DNA of 36,503 nucleotides from Palsa-883 sp035696165 (GTDB taxonomy: Bacteria; Pseudomonadota; Alphaproteobacteria; Acetobacterales; Acetobacteraceae). The notes under the pieces are model-generated. The model saw only the letters and a program-made list of their open reading frames with translations, did not search any database and was not told where the DNA came from. Location: positions 1-36,503 of the forward strand of contig DASRQX010000412.1 of assembly GCA_035696165.1 (NCBI GenBank). The letters run 5' to 3'. The number at the start of each line of letters is the position of its first letter. Position 1 is the first letter of the stretch. Made by a program: the position numbers and the translations under genes. This document shows, piece after piece, positions 26,334-35,160 of the stretch.

Positions 26334-27668
26334 ATGATCACCGTCCGTTTCGCTCCCAGCCCGACCGGCTTGCTGCACGTCGGCAACGCTCGCGCCGCAC
26401 TGGCGAACCATCTGTTTGCGCGCAATCACGGCGGGCGTTTCATCCTGCGCATCGACGACACTGACCCGGAACGATCTAAGGACGAGTATGCCGAGGCGAT
26501 CGCGCGTGATCTGCGGTGGCTCGGACTGGAGTGGAGCGACAGCTTCCGCCAGCGCGATCGCCTGGATCACTACGCGGCGGCCGCGGATCGGTTGAAGCAG
26601 TCGGGTCGACTGTATCCGTGCTTCGAGTCCGAGGACGAACTGCGCGCCAAACGCGAGCAGCGCCTGAAGCGCGGGCTGGCGCCGGTCTACGATCGCGCCA
26701 TGCTCAGTCTGACGCCGGCACAGCGCGCACAAGCCGAGGCGAACGGCAAGCGGCCGTACTGGCGGTTCCGACTATCCGATGCGGTCTTGGAATGGCAGGA
26801 CATGGTGCTCGGGCGGCGCCAGGTAAAACTGCCCACGGTGTCCGATCCGGTGCTGGTCCGCGCCGATGGCACGCCGCTCTATACGTTCACCTCGGTGGTG
26901 GACGACATCGCGACCGGCATCACACACGTGATCCGCGGCGAGGACCACATCACCAACACCGGCGTGCAGATGGACATCTTTGCTGCCCTTGACGCTGATC
27001 CCGCGTTGCTGGGCTTCGCGCACCTGCCGCTGCTGACCGACAGCGACGGCAGCAAGCTGTCGAAGCGCCTCGACAGCCTGACCTTGCGCAAGCTGCGCCA
27101 TGACGGGGTCGAACCACTGGCGATCACCGCCTATCTCGCCAGCCTGGGCACCTCGGACGATCCCCAGCCGCTGCCGCTCGCGGAGCTCGCCGCCAGATTC
27201 GACCTGACGCATGTGTCGCATTCGGCGGCACGCTTCGACATCACTCAGATGCTGGCATTGAACCGGCGTGTGCTGCACGCGTTGCCATTCGCCGCGGTGG
27301 CCGATCGGCTGCCGGCGGGCGCCACCGAGGCGTTCTGGCTGGCGGTGCGCGGCAACCTCGACCTGCTGTCGGAGGCGCGCGGCTGGTGGGATGTGGTCGC
27401 CGGCACGATCGTTCCGCCACCGATTGAAGGTGAAGGCGCGTTTCTGCACGAGGCGATCGAGAGCTTGCCACCCGAGCCATGGAACGGCGAGGTGTGGCGG
27501 GTCTGGACCGATGCGCTGAAGCAGGTGACCGGGCGCAAGGGGCGCGCGTTGTTCATGCCGCTGCGCCTGGCACTGACCGGTGAGGATCACGGTCCCGAGT
27601 TGCGCGAACTGCTGCCGCTGATTGGCCGCGTTCGGGCGGAGCAGCGGCTACGCATCGCGGCCGGGTGA
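26334..27668 (+). CDS. gltX: glutamyl-tRNA synthetase
   Basis: A 444-residue class I synthetase that charges tRNA-Glu. N-terminal MITVRFAPSPTGLLHVGNAR contains the HIGH-type motif (HVGN, 15-18). LRIDDTDPERSKDEYAEAI follows; GITHVIRGEDHITNTG and the KMSKS-type KLSKR (241-245) are present. The C-terminal anticodon-binding region ends in an E/R-rich helix (LPLIGRVRAEQRLRIAAG). Alphaproteobacteria often have two GluRS, one of which can charge tRNA-Gln with Glu; which one this is cannot be told. ATG 26334 gives the standard start; GTG 26307 would add nine residues. Confidence 0.95.
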   Translation: MITVRFAPSPTGLLHVGNARAALANHLFARNHGGRFILRIDDTDPERSKDEYAEAIARDLRWLGLEWSDSFRQRDRLDHYAAAADRLKQSGRLYPCFESEDELRAKREQRLKRGLAPVYDRAMLSLTPAQRAQAEANGKRPYWRFRLSDAVLEWQDMVLGRRQVKLPTVSDPVLVRADGTPLYTFTSVVDDIATGITHVIRGEDHITNTGVQMDIFAALDADPALLGFAHLPLLTDSDGSKLSKRLDSLTLRKLRHDGVEPLAITAYLASLGTSDDPQPLPLAELAARFDLTHVSHSAARFDITQMLALNRRVLHALPFAAVADRLPAGATEAFWLAVRGNLDLLSEARGWWDVVAGTIVPPPIEGEGAFLHEAIESLPPEPWNGEVWRVWTDALKQVTGRKGRALFMPLRLALTGEDHGPELRELLPLIGRVRAEQRLRIAAG

Positions 27669-27769
27669 CGCGCGCTGGGATCGTCTTCGTTGATTCCGGT
27701 AACTGAACGTTACCTGAGACCGTGGAGCGACACTGGGTCGCATGGAACACTGTCCAAAGGGGTATTCGC

Positions 27770-28285
27770 ATGACACGACCAGACTTCATCCGCCACTGGA
27801 CTGAGCTGGAGGGTCGTGATGACGACCACTATCCCGGCGATACGGAGCTGATGGCGATCGGTGCCCCTCTCGCCCGAAAATTCGGGCTCACGCGGATTGG
27901 CATCCACCACAATCGATTGTTGCCGGGACGGCGCACGTCCTACCCGCATGCGGAAAGTGCGGAGGAAGAGTTCGTGTTCGTGCTGGAAGGAACGCCGGAT
28001 GTCTGGATCGACGGCGAGCTTCACCGTCTGGCAGAGGGCGATGCTGTCGGATTTCCGGCCGGAACCGGGATTTGCCATACGTTCCTCAACAACACCGATC
28101 GAGACGTCCGCCTGCTGGTGATCGGCGAGGCGAGCAAATCGGAAAACCAGATCCGCTATCCGATGAACGAGGCATACGAGGCGACTCGTGTCGATCGCTG
28201 GGTTGCCTGGCCAAAGCGCCAGCTTGGCGCGCACGATGGCAAGCCGAAAGTTGACGCCAGGCAGTCCGGCGACAAAGCGACGTAG
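27770..28285 (+). CDS. cupin domain protein
   Basis: A 171-residue single-domain cupin. The first motif is GRRTSYPHAESAEEEFVFVL followed by EG, with one His and the Glu. The second is GDAVGFPAGTGICHTFLNNT, matching G-x5-P-x-G-x2-H-x3-N. So a metal site is likely, but the first motif lacks the usual second His. Substrate unknown; it may be a small isomerase, dioxygenase or sensor. The ATG at 27770 has AAGGGG seven bases upstream. It follows gltX by about 100 bp on the same strand. Confidence 0.85.
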   Translation: MTRPDFIRHWTELEGRDDDHYPGDTELMAIGAPLARKFGLTRIGIHHNRLLPGRRTSYPHAESAEEEFVFVLEGTPDVWIDGELHRLAEGDAVGFPAGTGICHTFLNNTDRDVRLLVIGEASKSENQIRYPMNEAYEATRVDRWVAWPKRQLGAHDGKPKVDARQSGDKAT

Positions 28286-28617
28286 CTCCAGTCAGGGTCG
28301 GAGCCCAATCGCAAACCGACCCACGCCAGCATGCAAATCATCGTGTAGAAATTATCGTTGCAGAACGCGGCGCCCGGTGCAAGAGAAAGCTCAGTTCAAC
28401 CCTGAAGCTCGGGAGGCCTGCATGCATTATCTCGTCCTGCTCGCTGTACCCGAGATTCCGTCGCGCTGATCGCGCCGGTTCGCGGGCTAGCCTCGCGGAC
28501 CACCAGACCTCGACCGAACTGATCGTCGAGATAGGCTGACGGGGCTTTCGGTCCGTCGGTGCATCACTTCCTCGTTGCAGGGATCGGTCGTCGCGACAGC
28601 GACACCGTGTCGAACCA
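28286..28617. other. intergenic region
   Basis: This 332-bp stretch contains no gene that I can support. A 15-codon open frame at 28422-28469 (MHYLVLLAVPEIPSR) has GGGAGG upstream but is too short to judge. Confidence 0.4.
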
Positions 28618-28690
28618 GTGACCCCCGATCGAACGAATCGCGGCCTACGCTCCTTCAAGGCGGTGCTCGGGTTCACTTGGCACCATTGGC
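28618..28690 (+). pseudogene. displaced N-terminal fragment of the ABC exporter
   Basis: From GTG 28618 one frame reads TPDRTNRGLRSFKAVLGFTW and HHWRR, which is the usual cytoplasmic lead-in to the first helix of an ABC exporter. The exporter body continues in another frame from ATVADVLMP. About 16 codons of the first helix are missing between the two, and the frame is shifted. Confidence 0.6.
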
Positions 28691-28699
28691 GGCGCCACC

Positions 28700-30430
28700 G
28701 TGGCGGATGTGCTGATGCCGATTTTCGCCGGCCATCTGGTCGATGCCGTGGGCGCGACTGGTCGCGACGCGATGGGCGCGATCGGCCGCTACACCGTCGG
28801 CGCAATCGCGACCGATCGCGACGTGGCGTGGCACGCGGCAATGGCGGCACTGGGCGCGATCATGGCGCTCGGGCTGGTGATGATCGTGCTGCGGCATCTG
28901 GCGTTTCTCGGCATCAACCGCCTGAGCTTGCGCATCATGACGGCGGTGGCGGAGGAGGCGTTCTGCCGTGTGCGGCGCTTTTCCACCGAATGGCACGCCA
29001 ACACGTTCAGCGGCTCGATCGTGCGCAAGATCACCCGCGGCATGTGGGCGATGGATCTGCTGAACGATACGCTGCTGATCGCCCTGCTGCCCTCGGTGGT
29101 GGTGTTGCTGGGCTCGACAGTGCTGCTCGGACTGCGCTGGCCGGCAATGGGGAGCGTCGTAGCCACCGGCGCCGCGCTGTACTTGGCCCTGTCGGTCACC
29201 GGCACACTGGCTTATGTCGCGCCGACCGCACGGTTGTCGAACCGCTGGGACACGCGGATCGGCGGCGCCATGGCCGACGCGATCGGCTGCAACGCCGTGG
29301 TGAAGGCGTTCGGCGCCGAAGCGCGTGAGGACGCCGTGCTGGCCGGCGTGCTGACGCGATGGCAGCGGCGCACCAGGCGGACCTGGGTGCGCGGCACCAA
29401 CAACGGCACGGCGCAGCTTGGCACGCTGCTGGTGTTGCGCGCCGCGGTAATCCTGACCGTGCTTGTGCTGTGCTGGCACGGTCGCGCGACCCCGGGCGAC
29501 GTAGCCTACGTGTTGGCCGCCTATTTCGTGATCCAGGGCTATCTGCGTGACGTGGGCTATCACATCGCCAACCTGCAGCGCTCGGTCAACGAAATGGAAG
29601 AGGTGGTGGCGCTGCAGGCCGAACCGCTCGGCGTAGAGGATCGCGCCCACGCGGCCCCAAGCCGGATCGGCAACGGCGCCGTGCTGTTCGACCGCGTGAC
29701 GTTCCGCTACTGCGCGCATCCGCAACCGCTGTTCCAGGAGCTGTCGCTGGCGATCCGAGCCGGCGAGCGGGTCGGTCTGGTCGGCCATTCCGGCTCCGGC
29801 AAGACCACCTTCGTGCGCCTGGTGCAGCGGCTGTACGACGTGACCGACGGGCGCATCCTGATAGACGATCAGAACATCGCCGCGGTCACACAGGCCTCGT
29901 TGCGCGCGCAGATCGCCATCGTGCCGCAGGACCAGGTGCTGTTCCATCGCCCGCTGGCGGAGAACATCGCCTATGCGCGGCCCGGCGCATCTGCCGCGGC
30001 GATCGAGCAGGCGGCGCGGCTGGCCAACGCCCACGACTTCATCGCCCGGCTGCCGCGCGGCTGTGCGACGCTGGTGGGCGAGCGCGGTGTAAAACTGTCG
30101 GGCGGCGAGCGGCAGCGGGTGGCGTTGGCGCGGGCGTTCCTGGCGGACGCGCCGATCGTGATCCTGGACGAGGCGACCTCGAGCCTGGATTCGGGGTCAG
30201 AGGCGCTGATCCAGCTGGCGATCGAACGCCTGCTGGCCGGACGCACCGCGATCGTGGTCGCACACCGGCTGTCGACCGTGCGCGCGATGGATCGGATCCT
30301 GGTGTTCGATCACGGTCGTGTCGTGGAGCAGGGCGATCATGCGCGTCTGCAGGCGCAGCCTGACGGCATCTATCGCCGGCTGTTCGAGCGGCAGGTGCTG
30401 GCTCTGACGGAGGTGCCGGCCGACGCATGA
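28700..30430 (+). CDS. ABC exporter, fused permease and ATPase, first helix damaged
   Basis: A 576-residue half-transporter (MsbA-like layout). The permease half has several hydrophobic helices (AMAALGAIMALGLVMIVLRH; LLIALLPSVVVLLGSTVLLG; LVLRAAVILTVLVLC). The ATPase half has Walker A GHSGSGKTT, Q-loop VPQDQ, signature LSGGERQR, Walker B IVILDEATSSLD and H-loop VAHRLS. The protein starts at VADVLMPIFAGHLVDAV, normally the end of the first helix, because the true 5' part is in another frame (28618-28690). It may be non-functional despite an intact ATPase. Substrate unknown. A LysR gene follows by about 60 bp. Confidence 0.85.
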   Translation: MADVLMPIFAGHLVDAVGATGRDAMGAIGRYTVGAIATDRDVAWHAAMAALGAIMALGLVMIVLRHLAFLGINRLSLRIMTAVAEEAFCRVRRFSTEWHANTFSGSIVRKITRGMWAMDLLNDTLLIALLPSVVVLLGSTVLLGLRWPAMGSVVATGAALYLALSVTGTLAYVAPTARLSNRWDTRIGGAMADAIGCNAVVKAFGAEAREDAVLAGVLTRWQRRTRRTWVRGTNNGTAQLGTLLVLRAAVILTVLVLCWHGRATPGDVAYVLAAYFVIQGYLRDVGYHIANLQRSVNEMEEVVALQAEPLGVEDRAHAAPSRIGNGAVLFDRVTFRYCAHPQPLFQELSLAIRAGERVGLVGHSGSGKTTFVRLVQRLYDVTDGRILIDDQNIAAVTQASLRAQIAIVPQDQVLFHRPLAENIAYARPGASAAAIEQAARLANAHDFIARLPRGCATLVGERGVKLSGGERQRVALARAFLADAPIVILDEATSSLDSGSEALIQLAIERLLAGRTAIVVAHRLSTVRAMDRILVFDHGRVVEQGDHARLQAQPDGIYRRLFERQVLALTEVPADA

Positions 30431-30490
30431 CGCGGCCCTCATAGTTGAGCCAGGTAGCCGCTGCCCGCTCGCCATGACATCATGCAACGC

Positions 30491-31393
30491 ATGACACTGG
30501 AGCAGCTACGGGTCTTCGTCGCGGTCGCGGAACGGCAGCACGTCACGCGGGCCGCTGCGGCTCTCAACCTGGCGCAGTCGGCGGCCAGTGCGGCGATCGC
30601 GTCGCTGGAGGCGCAGCACGGTGCGAAACTGTTCCATCGTGTCGGCCGCGGCATCGCGCTGACCGAGGCTGGCGGGCTGTTTCTCACCGAAGCGCGCGCG
30701 GTGCTGGCGCGCGCCGAAGCCGCGGAACTGGTCCTGTCGGAGCTGGGCGGCTTGAAACGCGGAACGTTGACCGTGCAGGCGAGCCAGACCATCGCCAGCT
30801 ACTGGTTGCCGCGCCACCTCGTTGCGTTCCGCCACGCACATCCCGGCATCGATATCCGCCTGGCCATTGGCAACACGGCACAGGTCGCCGCGGCGGTGCA
30901 CGAAGGGGCAGCCGACGTTGGCTTCGTTGAGGGGCCGATAGATGATCCGTTGCTGACAACCGAGCAGATCGCGCGCGACCGGCTGGTGATCGTCGTGGGC
31001 GTCGAGCATCCCTGGGCGGCGATCGATCGCCTTGAACCGGAAAGGCTGGTCGAAACCGAATGGGTGCTGCGTGAGCCGGGATCCGGCACGCGATCAGTCT
31101 TCGAAGTGGCGCTGCAGGACTTTGGTGTATCGCCCGTGGCATTACGGATTGCGCTGGAATTGCCGTCCAACGAAGCGGTGCGCGCGGCGGTCGAAGCCGG
31201 GTTGGGCGCAACCGCGATCTCTGCGTCGGTGGCCGCGCCCAGCCTGGAGGCGGGTCTGCTGCATCAGGTGCGGTTCGACCTGCCGGAGCGCGGTTTCCAT
31301 GTCGTGCGACATGTCGAGCGATATCGCAGCAGTGCTGTAGATGCTCTTCTGTCGATGGTCACCGCGCCCTTCGCGCGATCACACAAAGCCTAG
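30491..31393 (+). CDS. LysR-family transcriptional regulator
   Basis: A 300-residue regulator. The winged helix-turn-helix is MTLEQLRVFVAVAERQHVTR then AAAALNLAQSAASAAIASLE (residues 1-40). The linker helix follows. The effector-binding domain begins at GTLTVQASQTIASYWLPRHL and has ADVGFVEGPIDDPLL. Its target is unknown; LysR genes often control an adjacent divergent operon, but here the neighbour is co-directional. ATG 30491 gives the canonical start; ATG 30482 adds three residues. A hairpin at 31407-31430 follows the stop. Confidence 0.9.
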   Translation: MTLEQLRVFVAVAERQHVTRAAAALNLAQSAASAAIASLEAQHGAKLFHRVGRGIALTEAGGLFLTEARAVLARAEAAELVLSELGGLKRGTLTVQASQTIASYWLPRHLVAFRHAHPGIDIRLAIGNTAQVAAAVHEGAADVGFVEGPIDDPLLTTEQIARDRLVIVVGVEHPWAAIDRLEPERLVETEWVLREPGSGTRSVFEVALQDFGVSPVALRIALELPSNEAVRAAVEAGLGATAISASVAAPSLEAGLLHQVRFDLPERGFHVVRHVERYRSSAVDALLSMVTAPFARSHKA

Positions 31394-31406
31394 CCCGATT
31401 GCGGTA

Positions 31407-31430
31407 GGGGCGCCCAGTAATGGGCGTCCC
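31407..31430 (+). terminator. hairpin after the LysR gene
   Basis: GGGGCGCCCA-gtaa-TGGGCGTCCC: ten-base arms with one G/T pair, 14 bp after the stop. No T-run follows, so it is a possible but not typical terminator. Confidence 0.5.
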
Positions 31431-31687
31431 TAACGTGATCTTCCTGGCCGATCGGCATCGATCACGTCAGGCGATCAAACCGAGCGTGCATTTGCGATCG
31501 AACCGTGGCCGGCCGGCGATCACCTTCGCGCCAACTCCGTCCCGTGCACATCGCGGGTGCAGTATTGGGCAATCAATCTCACGGCAGGATCATATGAATC
31601 TGAAACATGTATTGGATGGAATGATTGTCGCGGTCCATCTTTGCTCCCGAGGCACAACGCCTCAAGTATCAAAGAGGAGTACGACCG

Positions 31688-31969
31688 ATGAAGACCATCC
31701 TGCTTGCGAGTACTGTCACGCTTGCGATTTCGACTTGTGCCGCGTTCGCAGCGACGTCGTCACACGGAGACGTTTTGACCGGGACCGAGCTGACCTCCGA
31801 CATGCAGATCGCGCGGCAGTTCGACGGCGCTGGCGCGGTCGCGGCCCCGCGTGGCCGTTATGTAGCTCCTTACACGGCTCCGTCCTGGTCGAACCCGACC
31901 GGCCAGGTAGAGCGCGGTCCGCACGGCGCAATTTCGCTGTTTGCGCCTACGGATAACGGTAACGGGTGA
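31688..31969 (+). CDS. small secreted protein of unknown function
   Basis: A 93-residue protein. The signal peptide MKTILLASTVTLAISTCAAF ends at AFAA, so the mature form is about 70 residues. It contains DVLTGTELTSDMQIARQFDG, GRYVAPYTAPSWSNPTGQVE and a Gly/Asn tail (DNGNG). No family is recognised. Codon use matches the neighbours and AGAGGAG lies about nine bases upstream of the ATG, so it is probably expressed. It is not in an operon. A 15-bp match to the coding of its tail (cggataacggtaacgg) is repeated with one change near 32028. Confidence 0.7.
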   Translation: MKTILLASTVTLAISTCAAFAATSSHGDVLTGTELTSDMQIARQFDGAGAVAAPRGRYVAPYTAPSWSNPTGQVERGPHGAISLFAPTDNGNG

Positions 31970-32187
31970 ACCGCGATGGCATTCTCACGGTAGGCGGGTC
32001 TGGTGGGTCTGGCAGCCGGGTCGGAGACGGACAACGGTAACGGCATGAAGCCCCCGCCCGGCCCGCGCTACCGCCATCGCATTTCCGCCGAGACGCCGTG
32101 CACCTCGGCGTCGATCGCGCTGGCAACCGCACGGATCTCCAGCCTCGCGTTGCGCGTGGCGGTTTCGCTCCGCGCAGGGACGCAAAC

Positions 32188-33456
32188 CTAGCCCAACAGC
32201 CCGGCGCCGGAAAACCCGCCGAACACGCCCAGCGCGCAGGTCAGCACCGCGACGATCAGCACCGTCCACAGATACCAGCCGCGCAACCGCTGCGCGGGCG
32301 GCAGGGCTCTGACGGCGAGCGCGATCAGGAACCCCAGCACCAACGGCAGCATCAGCGCATTCATCACCTGCACGCCGACATTCAGCGACACCAGGTCAGG
32401 CCAGACGGCCACCACCACCGCGCCGCCGATCACGCATACCGCATAGACGCTGTAGAACCAGCGCGCCTCGAACGGGCGGTATTCCAGTGAATGCCGATAG
32501 CCTGACACCTCGCCCAGCCCCCAGGCAAAGGCGAGCGAACAGACGATCGCCGCCACCATGCCGGCACCCAGCACGCCGGCGCCGAACACCAGGTTACCCA
32601 TCGCGGTGCCCAGGAACGGCGTCAGTGCTTGGGCCATGTCACCCACCGTGGACAGCGAGGCGTCCGGATGCTTCACCCCGATCGTCGCTGCGCAGGCGAT
32701 CAGCACCGCCGCCATGACAAGCTGAGTGATCAACGCACCCACCGCCGTGTCCCAGCGCGCGGTGGCGTAATGTTCCGGTCGCAACCGTTTATCGGCAATC
32801 GCGGATTGCTGGTAAAAGATCATCCACGGCATGATCACCGCGCCGATATTGGCGGCGGCCAGATAGAGATAGTTCGCGTTGGCGTAAGGGATATTCAGGC
32901 TGCCCGTCAGCAGAGCGGCCAGATCCGGATGCGCCGCCCAGGCGACGAAGAAGAACGCCAGCTCGAACAGACCCAGGATGATCGCCGCCCGTTCCACCCG
33001 CCGATACGACCCGGTGAGCACCACCGCCAGCAGGGCAATGGCGGCGATCGGCAGCGATGCGAAGCGCGGCACGCCATAAAGCTCGCCCACCCCGGCGACA
33101 CCGGAAAATTCGGTAAGCAGGGCGCCGACAGTGGCGATGCCAAGCCCGGCGGCAGACACCCAACCCCAGAATTGGCCAAACGTGTGGCAGATCAGCTCGC
33201 CATGGCCGCGGCCGGTGAAGATGCCCAGCCGGACGGTCAGTTCCTGCACCATGTAGAGGATGGGGATCAGCACAAGTTGCAGTGCCAGCAGCCGATAGCC
33301 CCATTGCACCCCGCTCTGCCCCGCGGTGATCACGCTGCCGACGTCGGTGTCGGCCAGCATCACCACGAGGCCGGGGCCAAATACCGCCAGCGCGAGGGCC
33401 AGGCGCGTCGGTCGGGCCGCTGCTGGTCGACCCATTGGGGCGGGCAAGTCGCTCAT
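32188..33456 (-). CDS. NRAMP-family divalent metal transporter, non-canonical site
   Basis: A 422-residue inner-membrane protein with about 11 helices and an NRAMP core. TM1 reads FGPGLVVMLADTDVGSVITA: the canonical DPGN is replaced by DVGS (38-41), so the Asn ligand is Ser. TM6 reads AVIMPWMIFYQQ: Met209-Pro is kept, but MPH is MPW. QELTVRLGIFTGRGHGELI follows the family well. It may carry a metal other than Mn or Fe, or use a changed site; this is inference. ATG 33456 has GAGGGA ten bases upstream; TTG 33483 is in frame. A palindromic operator candidate lies 59-83 bp upstream of the start. Confidence 0.85.
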   Translation of the reverse strand: MSDLPAPMGRPAAARPTRLALALAVFGPGLVVMLADTDVGSVITAGQSGVQWGYRLLALQLVLIPILYMVQELTVRLGIFTGRGHGELICHTFGQFWGWVSAAGLGIATVGALLTEFSGVAGVGELYGVPRFASLPIAAIALLAVVLTGSYRRVERAAIILGLFELAFFFVAWAAHPDLAALLTGSLNIPYANANYLYLAAANIGAVIMPWMIFYQQSAIADKRLRPEHYATARWDTAVGALITQLVMAAVLIACAATIGVKHPDASLSTVGDMAQALTPFLGTAMGNLVFGAGVLGAGMVAAIVCSLAFAWGLGEVSGYRHSLEYRPFEARWFYSVYAVCVIGGAVVVAVWPDLVSLNVGVQVMNALMLPLVLGFLIALAVRALPPAQRLRGWYLWTVLIVAVLTCALGVFGGFSGAGLLG

Positions 33457-33514
33457 CTGGCGTCGGTCCCTCGGATTGCTCAATCGTGCCGTGCCCGGGT
33501 GCCGGTGCCAGCGC

Positions 33515-33539
33515 CGAGTTGCGAGTCACTCGCAACTCG
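33515..33539 (-). promoter_or_regulatory. perfect 25-bp palindrome, candidate metal-regulator operator
   Basis: Arms CGAGTTGCGAGT and ACTCGCAACTCG flank a single C. The odd centre and 17-bp core (TTGCGAGTCACTCGCAA) fit the layout of Fur-family boxes (Fur, Mur), and the position upstream of an NRAMP gene suits metal-dependent repression. The regulator is not identified. Confidence 0.55.
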
Positions 33540-33590
33540 TGCCGCCTCAGATAGGCAGCGCCCGGTTGTCTGTCAACCGCACCTTGCGCC

Positions 33591-33638
33591 CGCCTTGAAC
33601 TACCCCGCCTTGAACTACCCCGCCTTGAACTACCGGGG
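33591..33638. repeat. three 16-bp tandem repeats
   Basis: cgccttgaactacccc is present at 33591-33606 and 33607-33622, then with two changes at 33623-33638. It lies between the NRAMP upstream region and the methyltransferase pseudogene. The last unit can pair with the preceding cccc through cggggta. Confidence 0.85.
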
Positions 33639-33796
33639 TATTTGCGGGAGAAGGCGCGGCCCCTTGGACCGTCGCGCAGGACGTTCTTGCGTCGCCCCAG
33701 GCCAAAACCTCTCGCTTGCCGAGTCCGATGCACCTCGCCGCGGCAGGAACGTCTCGTCGCGCTGGGCGCTACTGCTATCCGGAGGAAGACACGCTG

Positions 33797-34978
33797 ATGG
33801 GTCAGATCACAACGCTTGACGAACTGGACCACGCGATCTGGATCGCTGATGACCGGGCGCGGCTCTCCGACTCGGCGATGCGTGATCATCTTGGCAGTTT
33901 CACGGTTCAGCTCGGCTACCCTCTGCTGGACCCGTTCAGCGAGGCGTACAGGAAGGAGGTCGTGCGACAGTACGAGGCTGTGTCGGGAAGATCCTTTGGC
34001 CTAAGCAACGAGCACACGGACTACGACGACGAAGCCGCGATAAGCCGGCCGTAACCAAATGCTGTGCCGGATCGCCGGCACTGACAGCCGATTACTTTAT
34101 TCAGGTCTTTCATCTTCTTAAAGCGCTAGACCTGCGATCCGGCGTGGTGGCCGACCTGGCGCCGGTTGGGGGAACACGACAGAGATATTGGCGCGGTCCG
34201 GACTTGAGGTGTGGGCAATAGACATGAATGCCGACTTTATCCGACTCGCCAATGATCGCCTAACTCGCCAAGGACTGGGTGCAACGTTTTTGGTCGGTGA
34301 TTTCTTCGCGGTTCAGGACGCTCCGAGTTTGGACGCAGCGGTGTTTTTCGAGAGCTTCCACCATTGCCTCAATCACCTGGACCTGCCTCGGCTGCTCCAC
34401 CGCAAGACAAAGGACACCGGTGTCCTGGTTTTTGGCGGTGAGCCGGTAACAAAAGACGCTGGCTTTGCGTGGGGACTGCGGCCGGACGGAATGGCGGTGT
34501 GCTCGGTGCACAAATTCAGTTGGCTCGAACTCGGCTTCGACGAGGACTATTTCCTTGAAGCCTTGCTACGTACCGGTTGGGTTCCCAGGAAGTTTGACGT
34601 CCCGGCTTGTCTGCCGATCTATCGCGCTACAAAGACCGCCTGGATTCGGCCAGGGGAAGTGAAGTGGCCGGCCGATTCGGAAAAAACCTGGCGCCGGCTG
34701 AGACGGACCCGTGGCTGACGCACCGGTTCACATCCCAGCGCACCGTGATCCCGCTTCCGGGAGATAAAGCCGAGGGTACACGCCAAAATTTTCGGCCTGC
34801 ACCGATCAAAGTTCAACTCGCTGAGCCATTGATTCTTGCCCCGGGTGAAGTGCGCATCGTGGACATCCAGCACGCTGGCCGGTTGACGATCGCGTCAGAA
34901 CTGTGGCGCCCGTTGCAGGAATTTAAGAACAGTGATCTGTGTATTCTTGGCGTCGCTGTTATACACATAAGCCCATAG
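33797..34978 (+). pseudogene. SAM-dependent methyltransferase, broken by several frameshifts
   Basis: The ATG at 33797 (GGAGGA ten bases upstream) gives MGQITTLDELDHAIWIADDR and runs to AISRP-stop at 34054. A second frame then reads SPALTADYFIQVFHLLKALD and VVADL. Near 34157 one base is missing from ADL(G)AGWGNTTEILARSG, the SAM-binding motif. The third frame continues LEVWAIDMNADFIRLANDRL to 34718. Near 34685 (an A-run) it shifts again: PAETDPWLTHRFTSQRTVIP, then IVDIQHAGRLTIASELWRPL and ILGVAV, ending at 34978. The C-terminal block resembles methyltransferases of surface-glycan clusters. At least three lesions. Confidence 0.8.
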
Positions 34979-35160
34979 AGCCTCGCTCCAGTTGGCGGTT
35001 GCCAGTTGGCGGGTGATTGTCTTGCGCTGCCAGTGCATGTCAGCTTCGGCTTCCGGCCCGGCATCAACCGTCGGCCTCCGGCGCCAGCACGTTCCACCCT
35101 CCACGTTGATTTGCCGCTCCATTTGGCCGAGAAAGCGCCTCCTGGTGGACAAGTGGACCC

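Noticed and set aside
28422..28469. 15-codon peptide gene with a good ribosome site
   Set aside because: Too short to support without conservation or expression; no regulatory structure is visible around it.
28673..30034. 453-codon antisense frame over the ABC exporter
   Set aside because: Gln/His/Arg-rich composition typical of a mirror frame; the sense strand has all ABC motifs.
31420..31956. 178-codon frame overlapping the small secreted protein
   Set aside because: The overlapping 93-residue frame has a signal peptide and ribosome site; this one has neither.
33591..33638. CRISPR array
   Set aside because: The three units are directly adjacent without spacers, and no cas gene is present.
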